This document shows, piece by piece, positions 1-9,919 of a stretch of 64,000 bases of DNA (positions within the stretch are counted from its first letter, which is position 1; each line of letters opens with the position of its first letter). A program made the translations under genes and the position numbers. This stretch comes from Kryptolebias marmoratus (lineage: Eukaryota; Chordata; Actinopteri; Cyprinodontiformes; Rivulidae). Location of the stretch: assembly GCF_001649575.2 (NCBI RefSeq), contig NC_051446.1:24270630-24334629 (forward strand), given 5' to 3'. The notes below the pieces were generated by a model that saw nothing but the letters and a program-made list of their open reading frames with translations, was not told the DNA's origin and ran no database searches.

Positions 1-746
1 TGTTGGGATCCAGGGTGGTGGTCTGGGGTTTTTTGCTGCAGTTTTGTCCCTTTTCCACCAGAGGGTGCCGTGAGGGCATTCTGGAGGGCGTGGCCGGCGG
101 TTGCCGGTCGACCGGCACAGCTGCATGTCATCTCGTCATTTGGAGGAGGATAAGAGACGGGAGCAGCCTGCGCGCCGGTGCCAGAGTGTTAACCAGTAAT
201 GGTACTACAGGCCATCTGTGTTCCTCGCAGCACAACTCTCCTCGTGAACCTTTTTTGTGACTCACCGTGTACCATTCTCCTCAGGTGACTCCCTGTGACG
301 CCGTGGCGTTTTCTCTCACCACCGGTAACCCGAGCTCCACTGACCGCATCGACATAACTGACCTACCCGGACCCCTCCGCTGTCTGTCCCCGTCACTCCT
401 CTCCACGGGAAGTAAAGACCCTGTCCGTCCTCCAACGCAGTCCCTCCGCCGATCCAGCAGCAGACCTCCTCGCAACCACCCTGGTACCACAGAAATCCGC
501 CCTGGCTCAGTTCTCCACCCATTTCTTGTAAGAACGTTCCATTGTTTCGACATTTCTAGTTCCTGTTGACATCATACTCACCTCCACTTCTTTTCCACTC
601 CAGTGAACCCGAACCCAGCTCTGTGATCAACCATCCTGATTATTAGTTATTATTTTTCCCCCAATAAATCACCTTTTTTTCTGATTCTCTCTCTGTCCGC
701 CTGGTGTATCTGCATGTGGGTGCGAAAGCTTGAACCGAACATGACA
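1..746 (+). mobile_element. LTR end of an LTR retrotransposon, Ty3/Gypsy-like (solo or edge-truncated)
   Basis: The block starts with TGT at the window edge and ends in ACATGACA at 739-746. It has a poly(A) signal AATAAA at 663-668, then a T-rich and pyrimidine-rich stretch, then a terminal part with the wording (CTGCATGTGGGT) that I associate with fish Gypsy LTRs. The GC-rich body contrasts sharply with the AT-rich DNA beginning at 747. No gag-pol coding sequence is visible on the right, so this is either a solo LTR or the right-hand LTR of an element lying mostly outside the window. The short ORFs inside are not conserved genes. Family assignment is from memory; the terminal CA and the poly(A) signal are read directly. 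Confidence 0.55.
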
Positions 747-1519
747 GAAAGTTGTCAGATTTAACAGAATTTATATACAGAACCACTTCCATAAAACTCA
801 AAAATCTAAATTAATTTACTGTTTTTATCTTTTTTTTCTGTCTGATCAGGTTGAAAATCTGTGCAAAACATGTCATTTATGTCACATTTGAGATGTTTTT
901 TATTTTAGGTCCTCTTTGTAATAAATATGTTTAATAAAGAGGACATTCATATAATAATTTATATAAAATATAAGCAGGCTCAGTATTTGACCAAATCAAG
1001 TACCTTTCCTAATTTCTTCAGGTCATTTTATTCTGGTGAAAAACTTTGAACAAATGACAACAAACAAAAATCAGATTTGCAATCATGTCAGAGTACATCC
1101 TGTATGTTTGTTTTGTAAATAAGTTAGTGTGAAAGTAGAAGATTTAGTTTGAGTAAACAACCAACCTATGTCTGTCTTCAAAATCTACAAAGTTCTTTAT
1201 TTACAAAACTTTATAAAATTGAATCCCAAGAAAATATTCTCATTATCTCATAATGCCATAAAGACACAATAATCAAATGTTTCACATTATCTCTTCAATG
1301 AGCACATAAATTTCAACTCAGTTAACATTAAACAAACTCTAAACAATTATTGCAAACCAATCAATCCATGACAAAAGTCACAGAGCAGAAATGTTTGGGT
1401 TACACCCTTCAGAGAAATCAGCTCTGTGACTACTTCAGAAGCAACAGAGTCCAGACATTTATTGGTTCAAAAGTGTGTTTTCTTACCGGCTGTTTGTAAA
1501 TGTCACTTCTGCACAGATG
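747..1519. other. AT-rich intergenic DNA, nothing recognised
   Basis: Low-complexity AT-rich sequence between the LTR end and the LINE fragment. I see no splice-flanked coding segment, RNA gene or repeat family here. Confidence 0.5.
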
Positions 1520-1531
1520 TTTCCATGTCTG
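1520..1531. repeat. Target-site duplication, left copy
   Basis: TTTCCATGTCTG, identical to 1850-1861; it brackets the LINE fragment and its tail. Confidence 0.8.
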
Positions 1532-1849
1532 CTTCTTCTTCTTCTTCTTTTTGTTTTATGGCGGTTTGCAAACAACTTATAGGTGCATTACCGCCACCTC
1601 CCAGACTGGAGTATAGATTAGTCTTATCCCTATAATCTTCCCATAATACCTGATTTCCTAAGAAAACTAAAAATGCAATTAAATATTACATCCTCAGACG
1701 ATCTTTGCAGCAAATTTTTAACATCTAAATTATTTTTATTTCTATTTAACTCTCTGATTAACGCCTTTCTTTCCCTACTATACTTATTACATTCTAGAAA
1801 AATATGCTGCCCTGTTTCTGACTCTCCACAATAACTACACAAACCTGTA
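1532..1849 (-). mobile_element. 5'-truncated non-LTR retrotransposon (LINE) 3' end with target-site duplication
   Basis: Read on the minus strand, the segment encodes the C-terminal end of a reverse-transcriptase protein with a zinc-knuckle-like CSYCGE...GQH...C pattern, followed by ECNKYSRERKAL, and stops near 1630. It continues into a short 3' UTR (a GGTGGCGGTAATGCACC-type sequence familiar from fish I-clade elements) and ends in a (GAA)n tail, seen as (CTT)n at 1532-1551 on the plus strand. A 12-bp direct repeat TTTCCATGTCTG flanks it at 1520-1531 and 1850-1861, so both insertion boundaries are defined. The apparent start Met of the local ORF lies in flanking DNA and is fortuitous. Confidence 0.8.
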
Positions 1850-1861
1850 TTTCCATGTCTG
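1850..1861. repeat. Target-site duplication, right copy
   Basis: TTTCCATGTCTG, identical to 1520-1531, at the 5' truncation point of the LINE. Confidence 0.8.
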
Positions 1862-3132
1862 GTTGGCACCATCCACAGCATTCAAGTGTTGTGCACCATG
1901 TTTCTGGTCCCTGTGTCATCAGGTTATCACAGAATGGTTCCTACCCCCTCACCTCTAACCTTGACGGACAAGTAAATAATAACAGGAACACAAGGACAAC
2001 CAAATACCAAAATAAAAGCAACAATAAACCAAACACACAAGACTTAGTTCAGCTTACACAGGATAACCAGCAACAATAACCCGAAATATAAAAGGAAACT
2101 AAATCAAAAACCCAAAATTCAGGAAAATAAATGTATGTTTTAGAGAAAAAAGCTTTTGTATCTACACAAACTCGTTGTGTTATTAACAAATGTTTGATAC
2201 CTAAAATCTAAATTCTGAATTAAAAACACAATTTTAAAAGTAAACAATGAGAATGAAGAATGTATCTAATTATTATTAATTATTAAAAGTTAAAAAGCAG
2301 ATTGAAAGCTGAGAAACAAACACTTTAAACTCTGATTTAAATGAAACAATAAAGGAGATGGACCTAATTTATTCAAGATGATGATGTTTCTGAGCTCCTC
2401 AGAGTCAAACATTCATGTTATGAACATCATTAAGTCACATTTTAGCACCATCTGCAGATGAACATGTCGTCCGTCTCTACGTTCTTCGTTCTTCGGCTGT
2501 CCTCCATGCTCGGAGATCTTCTAATAACCAGAAATGTTTTCCACCGTTTCACCCAGACTCATCCCGCTTTAAACCGGATCTCTTCCTCTGCATCGAGGTT
2601 TAACACCTGTCCTCAGCTCCTCAGGCCCTCAGCTCCATTTCAATCACAGTTTATACTGAAGGCTTTAAAATCTACTGACTTTATATAATATTCAACTCAG
2701 TTAAGTGAAAAAGCAATCAAAGAGAAAAGCTGCTGCCATCAGCCCACCGATGATATCTCTGCCCGTTATTGGAAAGGCTGCTGATAAGATCAACCCGTTC
2801 AGTCATTTTGACAGCTAACATTTTCTTATATTAAATGAATTTACCATCAGTTAATCTTGGAAACCTAATCAGGGGGACTATATTAACTAAAAAAAAACTT
2901 GCAGAACAAAATGAATTAAAATTAATCAAAAAGAAATTAATATTAAACACACCTTTGGTAGATTTTAGCTCCTGTACATCATCAAGAATTAATTAATAAA
3001 ATTAAATGATTGATTTAGCTCCCAGTTCCTGACTGCAGGTTGTGTCAAACTCTCACATCATACTGAGATCAGAGTTTCACCTGAATCCTGCATCCTCACC
3101 TCCATATGTGTGCAGAACTGTTAAATTCACAC
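1862..3132. other. AT-rich intergenic DNA, nothing recognised
   Basis: No convincing coding exon or repeat family. The short ORF near 2458-2688 has no recognisable domain and no splice context. Confidence 0.45.
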
Positions 3133-4150
3133 GGTCAGTGAACGCCTCACACTCTAAGCACAGCCTCAGATGGTCAGTGAATGCCTCATGCTCTCATTCC
3201 AACCTCAGATGGTCAGTGAACGCCTAACACTGAATCCAGCCTAAGATGGTCAGTGAACGCCTCACACTCTAAGCACAGCCTCAGACGGTCAGTGAACGCC
3301 TCACACTGAATCCAGCTTTAGGCAGTCAGTGAACGCCTCACACTCTAAGTACAGCCTCAGATGGTCAGTGAACGCCTCACACTGAATCCAGCCTAAGATG
3401 GTCAGTGAACGCCTCACACTCTAAGTACAGCCTCAGACAGTCAGTGAACGCCTCACACTGAATCCAGCTTTAGGCAGTCAGTGAACGCCTCACACTCTAA
3501 GTACAGCCTCAGATGGTCAGTGAATGCCTCACACTGAATCCAGCCTAAGACGGTCAGTGAACGCCTCACAGTGAATCCAGCTTTAGGCAGTCAGTGAACG
3601 CCTCACACTCTAAGTACAGCCTCAGATGGTCAGTGAACGCCTCACACTGAATCCAGCCTAAGATGGTCAGTGAACGCCTCACTCTCTAAGTACAGCCTCA
3701 GACAGTCAGTGAACGCCTCACACTCTTAAGTACAGCCTCAGACGGTCAGTGAACGCCTCACACTGAATCCAGCTTTAGGCAGTCAGTGAACGCCTCACAC
3801 TCTAAGTACAGCCTCAGATGGTCAGTGAACACCTCACACTGAATCCAGCCTAAGATGGTCAGTGAACGCCTCACACTCTAAGTACAGCCTCAGACAGTCA
3901 GTGAACGCCTCACACTGAATCCAGCTTTAGGCAGTCAGTGAACGCCTCACACTCTAAGTACAGCCTCAGATGGTCAGTGAATGCCTCACACTGAATCCAG
4001 CCTAAGGCAGTCAGTGAACGCCTCACAGTGAATCCAGCTTTAGGCAGTCAGTGAACGCCTCACACTCTAAGTACAGCCTTAGGCAGTCAGTGAACGCCTC
4101 ACACTGAATCCAGCTTTAGGCAGTCAGTGAACGCCTCACACTGAATCCAA
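3133..4150. repeat. Minisatellite, about 27 copies of a 37-39 bp unit in two variants
   Basis: GTCAGTGAACGCCTCACA recurs about 27 times over roughly 1 kb. Two unit types alternate irregularly. One continues CTCTAAGTACAGCCTCAGA and is about 39 bp. The other continues CTGAATCCAGC followed by CTAAGATG or TTTAGGCA and is about 37-38 bp. Several longer runs repeat in the same order, pointing to multi-unit duplications (higher-order structure). The first and last units are the most diverged, as usual for tandem arrays. There are no unique spacers, so this is not a CRISPR array. Confidence 0.95.
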
Positions 4151-6173
4151 ACTGTCCAGCTGCCCGTGAGCTCCTTCTGAATGAAATAAGCTCTCAGCTG
4201 AGACCAGAACAGAGGAAGAAGAAACCAAAAGTGAATAATTTTCTGACTCTTTCATGAGGAAACAATGAGGAGGAATAAAAGGAGAGAGAGGTTTGAAAAC
4301 AGAGACACAGTGAGCTGTGATGACACACTGTCAGAGCAGAAAGGAAGAAAAGATTCAAAAGAAGAAGAAGAAAAAAGAAACAGGAGGAGGCAGAAGTGGG
4401 ACAAGAGGGTGAATGTCCAGAATGTCCCAGAATGTCCCAGAATCCTGCTGAGTCTGCAATATTTATCAGCTCCGGGGTGAATCACATCACTCGTCCTTTA
4501 CTGAACGTGTTATCACCTGTGAATTATTCAGATAAAGAGTTGTGGCTCTGATGATCCGTAACGTCCTGAGAACGTTGGCTGAAAAATCACAGCAGTAAAA
4601 AATTCAAATCCAGGATTTTATCAGCCTCGTTACGTTTTTACGCCACGAAAATAAAGATTAAAAATGTAAGAGCAGCAAACAGTTTGTCATCTTTACACCA
4701 AACATAAAGGGTACATACGGATATTTATCAAAACAATATAAAGAAGGTTGTTTTTCCAAGCTGAAGGAGAAGGAATAAACGGATTATTATCCCATTTTTC
4801 TTAAGATATAGAGACAGCGCCCCCCCCCCCATTTAAAGAAACTAAAATCATATTAGCTTTTACAGTTATAATTAAATATTTTAAGTCTTTTTATTCCTTT
4901 TTGGTCCATCATGTCTGGGAGTTTTGTTTGTTTTTTACAAAATAATACATATATATATATATATTTTTTTTATTTTATTTTTTTTCAGTTTTATTCAGTT
5001 CCACCCTCTCTGCCATTATTTTTACAAACTCTGTGTTTTTTATCTTATACAGTTATATTTACAAAAGATATCTGTTTTATGTAAAAGACTTTATTGGTGT
5101 TGTGGCTAAACATCTTTTTACTTAAGAATGTGCAAAAATAAATAAATAAATTCATAAATAAAGGAGTTTTTGTTGCAGAATTCTGAAGTAAAAAAGAAAA
5201 AAAAGCTGTCTTACTCAAAGTGATGTTTGAATCAAACAAACGTTGTATTTAGAAGCAGAAATGTTTCAAACATTAAATCCAAAGAAGCATCTGAGGGAAA
5301 TATTTTCCTCCAAGGAGCAGCTGACGATGGAGTTCAAACTAAAAAAAAGAAATAAATAACAGTTATGTACATATTTATTTACATATAATATCCTCGGTGT
5401 TTCGTTGAAGGAAAAGGCAGAGAGGTAATTATTATTTTTACACCTTTAGAGCGCAGTGTTGGGACGGATTTACTTCCCTTTTTCATTCACATCTTTTTTT
5501 TCCTCTCCTTTCAGATCAGATCACACATTTAAAATTAGCACAGAGATAAAAGCGAGCCTCTGACGGCTTCAAACAGAAAAACCTGCGATCAAAAGCAGTT
5601 CAGAGCCAATGCATGAATAATCTATCTTTGCATTATTTGAAACTACAGGTATTTATACCATGGATCAGCAGATCTGCTGATGTTAAAGACCTGAAACTAT
5701 GCAGATGATGCAGAACTCAACCTGCAGCACTTTAGAAGATTAAAAAGAAACTCAGAGTTTCACAGACATCTGTTAATAAATCTCACCAACATGGCGGAGG
5801 CGGCTAACTGAGTTGTGATCCAGGAGATGAAATTAGTGAATCCTTCAGCGTGTCGGAGGGACGTCCTCCACAGGAGTGTGCGGTGCTCCACTTTGAGTTA
5901 AAGGCTTAATTCAATCAAATAAATCTTTATAATGAGTTTAAAAATAAAATAAACACAGCGTGATGGGTACATGGGTGAAGGACAGAGGCAGGCTGACAAG
6001 AAACACAACAAATGAAGGAAAACGTGCAGAAAAACAGCAAAACGTGCAAATCTGTAACATGTTACCAGTTAAAATAAGCTAATTTAATAAAAAGACAGGT
6101 TGTTTGTTCCCTCAGGATTCATCTACATTTGAACAAATAGATGAAATGAGTTCTAGTTGGTATGTTTTCCTGT
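4151..6173. other. AT-rich intergenic DNA, nothing recognised
   Basis: Contains a short poly-C tract near 4801-4811 and an AT microsatellite-like stretch near 4947-4980. The small ORFs are low-complexity and unsupported. Confidence 0.45.
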
Positions 6174-6181
6174 CTGGTCTC

Positions 6182-6740
6182 CAGTGGTGGACAGTAGCAG
6201 AGTACATTTACTTGATTTCTGTACTTAAGTACATTTTTTGAGAATCTTTACTTTACTTGAGTAATTTTTTTTTGGGGGGGGGAACTTATAACTTTCACTC
6301 CACTACATTTCCAGGAAGCTGCTCGTTACTTCGTGGTAATAGATTCAACCTTAAACCTCGGCTCCACAGTGAAAGTGTGAGGAGAACCAAGACTCTCTGG
6401 TTTGGTGTTTTTAGATAATAAAATCCTTATTTTTTGTTGCATTTTTATTCTGAAGTTCTTTCCAGGTGGTGTAGAAGTTGTAGCAGAGTGTTTCTACGTG
6501 TCGATACATCAGGTGGTTTCTGAAAGTTACAAGTTTCTGCAAAATTACTGATATTAGAACATTTAATTTGTACCAAGTACTTTTAAATGCATGTACTTTT
6601 GAATACTTAAGTATTTTCAAAAGTGAGCACTTCAGTACTTTAACTTGAGTACATTTTTGACCGAGCAACTTTTACTTGTAGTTGAGTAAGATTTGACCAT
6701 GAGTATCAATACTTTTACTCAAGTACTTCGTCCACCACTG
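6182..6740. mobile_element. Non-autonomous hAT-type DNA transposon (MITE) with 8-bp TSD
   Basis: The ends are CAGTGGTGG (6182-6190) and CCACCACTG (6732-6740), perfect inverted repeats. Longer subterminal inverted similarity is rich in TACTTAAGTAC and ACTCAAGTAC motifs. The flanks are CTGGTCTC (6174-6181) and CTGGTCCC (6741-6748), an 8-bp target duplication with one mismatch, which is the hAT superfamily signature. The interior has no transposase; the 85-codon minus ORF inside is fortuitous. I recognise this kind of 'AGTGGTGGAC...TACTT' element as common in teleost genomes. Confidence 0.85.
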
Positions 6741-6748
6741 CTGGTCCC

Positions 6749-7921
6749 TCATGCGGTCCTCATGACTTTTTGTTCCTTGGGGATTAATATTCTTGCTGCC
6801 TTGTGAGTCCTCCTGTGAGACTGCATCCTTGGGTCCCATCTACAGCCCAGATTCAGCCTCTCACCTGAGCCAGGTGAGAGGCTGAATGAGTGTTTGTCTC
6901 CATGTCCTCGCTGTTCTCCGTCCCAGTCCCAGCCGGAGACGGCTTTCCAAATGTTCGGCGTCTGATCTGACAGATTCTGTCCACGCCGTGACGCAGAAGG
7001 AGGTGGAACATAAATGTGGCGTGAAGCAGAACCAAACGGAACACGGTTTTTGATATACGTTTGTTTCTTGGCTTGAAATCAAATTGTTCTAAATTTGCAT
7101 ATCATTCTGTTACAGCAGCTGCTTTCCTGAAGGCACAAAACCAACAAAACTGTTTATTCTATAACTGCACATGGACAAGTCCAATTTAAAACAAACAAAG
7201 AGTGGAATGGAAATTCATCCAGTCTTCCAAAGAGACACTGGATCAGTCTGACATTATTTGAGACAAAGAAAAGTCAATTAACTGCTAAATTCTCCAGATA
7301 ATTAATCACTTTGGTCTCTGTTTGTTAAGCTGAACTGGTTTTGGTCCCAGTTTAAGGTTTAAAAAGAAAATAGGTTTCATGTTTTACTGAATGAATTACA
7401 AACGATCGATGTTTGAGGTCTTAGAAAACATCTTTCGTTATTCTTTAAGAGCTTAACACTTGATCTTTAGATCTGTGGAAATCTGACTTAACCATAAAGA
7501 GATGAAGGAAGTGATTGTGTCGTCTTCAAGGCCATTAAAAAAATAATAGTGAAAGATTCTGAGAAAAATAATCAGCTTTTATGGTTTCAGGAAAGCCTGC
7601 AGCAGCTTCAGAAAAACATCAGGCAGGGAGCAGGGTTCTGCAGAGGAACCTGGCCTTGGGCAGCTCAGGCTCTCCCAGCAGATAAGTAATCCAGTTCAAG
7701 TTCTGGTTCTGCTGAAGTCCAGAGCTGAACCTGTGAGGAGAGCAGAGTTTGGAAAGAAGATTTCCAATTTTTGAAAAATGAGCCAAAAATGTTCACTTTG
7801 CAACCAAATAAATGACAGAATTTAGATTTTATCAGATACTTTTCACAGATTTTAGAAACTGTGTGAAATTAGGGTCTGGAGTTACACATTTAATCAAAAA
7901 CTTTAATTAATTTTAATAATT
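6749..7921. other. Intergenic DNA, hairpin apart nothing recognised
   Basis: Apart from the hairpin, I see neither coding exons nor a recognised repeat. Confidence 0.4.
6851..6887. repeat. Perfect inverted repeat (17-bp arms, 3-nt loop)
   Basis: Left arm 6851-6867 (ATTCAGCCTCTCACCTG), loop AGC, right arm 6871-6887, which is its exact reverse complement. It would form a near-loopless hairpin. No T-run follows and no gene flanks it. See findings. Confidence 0.9.
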
Positions 7922-8165
7922 GAAAGAATGCATATCGCCCTCAGCTTTAACACCAAAGTTTCAAACAAAGATCTAACGTCATCTGTTAGCACTTGCAGTA
8001 TGTGCTGGCTATGACTCTCAGCTACTACCACTCCAAATTTCAGATCAGTATCTGTAAAAACGACTCTGTGTTGGCTGCTGCGGCCATCTTCAACAGTTAC
8101 AGTCGTCCGTCCAGTGATCGCTTCATCCTGTGGTTCATGAGATATTTTGCTAACAAATAGAGGCC
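7922..8165 (+). repeat. Dispersed repeat family A, copy 1
   Basis: Shares with the other family A copies the start wording GAATGCATATCGCCC, the central CTCAGCTACTACCAC and the late GTTCATGAGATATTTTGC. It is a shortened copy, and its 104-codon minus ORF is fortuitous. Confidence 0.75.
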
Positions 8166-8289
8166 CAAATTTGCTCCAAAAAGCAAGTTTGCTGTATATG
8201 TAGGCATATTTATTCATTTAATTAGACTCTTAGCTTTTGTTAAATGTCATATACTTTATAAAAGAGATAATGACGCCTTTAAGTGCTTC

Positions 8290-8640
8290 CTGCTCAGACA
8301 GCCTCGCTCACGTCACAGCCGTGAATATTAATAAACAGCTCTTGTTTTACATTATTAACACACCCCTCCCGCTCACTAATAAAGTTTATCATCGCTCCGC
8401 GACATCCAGAATTTAAAACCTGCAGTGGAAAATTTGCCGGTTGCCATGGCAGCGTAAATTGAAAATTAAACGCTCCAGAAATGCCGCCATAAATTAAACA
8501 CGCCGCGGCTTCAGAAGACGGGCCCAATTAGCTTTCACTTTGTTGCAATTTAGAACTGCACTGCGGGGTTTTAACCCTCAACTCGGGTTTTAATTAATTA
8601 CCTGGGGGCCCACTGAGCCTCTCGGATTTATTTTTCTTTC
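8290..8640. promoter_or_regulatory. Candidate conserved noncoding element with homeodomain-type AT cores
   Basis: Complexity differs from the AT-rich flanks. The block has multiple TAATTA/AATTA/ATTAA cores (for example CAATTAGC at 8524-8531 and TTAATTAATTA at 8590-8600) interleaved with CpG-containing words (GCCGCCATAAATTAAAC, CACGCCGCGG) and TTGCCATGGCAGCG. That texture is typical of developmental enhancers. No reading frame is convincing. Conservation is inferred, not tested. Confidence 0.3.
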
Positions 8641-9049
8641 TTTGTTTGATTCTTCATCTTCAAGGACATTTAGCTTATTTCGCCCCCGAAGTGTTTCAGG
8701 CTTCTGAGGGTTTTTTCACCTCATACTGTGAGAGAGACTGCCTGAAGAGACGGGGAAAAGAAAACAGAGAGGATGCTGGGAGGGACAGAGACGTCTCACT
8801 GTCCAAACAGAGTCCTTAAATCCAGACTGGATTCTGAAAAGGGAGTTTGTGCTGATTCTACAGATTCTGATTTCCTTTAAACTTAAGTGAATTTATGACA
8901 GGATAGTGACCCCTGCTGCACCCACTGCGCCCGCTGTTCACAGTCTGCACAACCTGCAGGAGCCGAAGAAACTGCATTTTCTGCTAAAACAGTGAACGGG
9001 TTGGAGTTCAGTATAAAATATGATGAAGAATGAATTTTAAGCTGTTAAA

Positions 9050-9345
9050 ACAATCAGAGCAGAAGCTAAAATCAACAAGACAACTGAAAGCCAAAAGACA
9101 TAGCTATACGCTAAAACCAGCAAATCAGCAGCTAAAAGCTAAAACTTGCAACAGAACAGCTGAAAGCTCAAACTATCAGAATATCAGCTAAAAGATAAAA
9201 TCAACAAATAAGTAGCTGAAAGCTGAAACAAGCCAAATGGTAGCTGAAAGTTCAAACTATCAGAGTATCAGCTAAAGATAAGATAAGATAAAATCAACAA
9301 AACAGTACCTAAAAATCAAAACAGTAACTAAAACCAAAACATGGA
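9050..9345 (+). repeat. Dispersed repeat family B, copy 1 (AGCTAAAAG-type degenerate tandem)
   Basis: About a dozen irregular repeats of AGCTGAAAGC/AGCTAAAAGC separated by CAGAACAG- or ATCAACAAA-like words. The downstream family B body is poorly preserved here. Confidence 0.7.
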
Positions 9346-9473
9346 GGAAAAAATAACTAAACAGTTATTAAAAATTACTTTTTGCAAAACAGCAGCTTTC
9401 TAAGAGCACAAAGTTTGGGAAGGATTTAAAAGTTCTCCTTTCATTTTGACAAGAACTTTAAAAAGAATAGAGT

Positions 9474-9507
9474 GCGTGTGTGTGAGTGTGTGTGTGTGTG
9501 TGTGTGT
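9474..9507. repeat. (GT)n microsatellite
   Basis: Interrupted GT/GA dinucleotide run; it encodes the His-Thr runs of a spurious antisense ORF. Confidence 0.9.
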
Positions 9508-9836
9508 GAAAGCTGTCCTGAACAAGATGTCTGAAATTATTCTGAAATAGTTTGAGTCCAAAAGAAACTAAACAGAAAACATTTGTGTGTCGAAGGAGCT
9601 GAAGGTCGACAACTGCACCATCCTGCAGCTGTAACATTTTATTATCTTTTAAATTAACATAAGAAAATAAACAAAGATGAATCAACGCTCCACACGTGAA
9701 ACTACCTCCATAAAATGTTTGTCAGAAAAAACAACTCATAAGGTTTAAAATGGATAAATTAGAATATATTTAAATATCTCAGCTCTGAGCTGGAAGTGTG
9801 TGTTTAGAAGAACTAAAACCAAACAAAGGGGTTAAA

Positions 9837-9854
9837 TGTGTGTGTGTGTGTGTG
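9837..9854. repeat. (GT)n microsatellite
   Basis: Nine uninterrupted dinucleotides. Confidence 0.85.
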
Positions 9855-9876
9855 CTGAGGCAGAAAACCACAGTTG

Positions 9877-9877
<1 letters not shown>

Positions 9878-9916
<39 letters not shown>
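9878..9916. repeat. (AAT)n microsatellite
   Basis: About 13 uninterrupted AAT trinucleotides. Confidence 0.95.
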
Positions 9917-9917
<1 letters not shown>

Positions 9918-9919
9918 GA

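Noticed and set aside
281..569. Overlapping 68-100 codon ORFs at the left edge
   Set aside because: They lie inside an LTR and show no gag or other domain.
3133..4150. CRISPR-like regular repeat spacing
   Set aside because: The whole 37-39 bp unit repeats with no unique spacers, and the genome is eukaryotic; it is a minisatellite.
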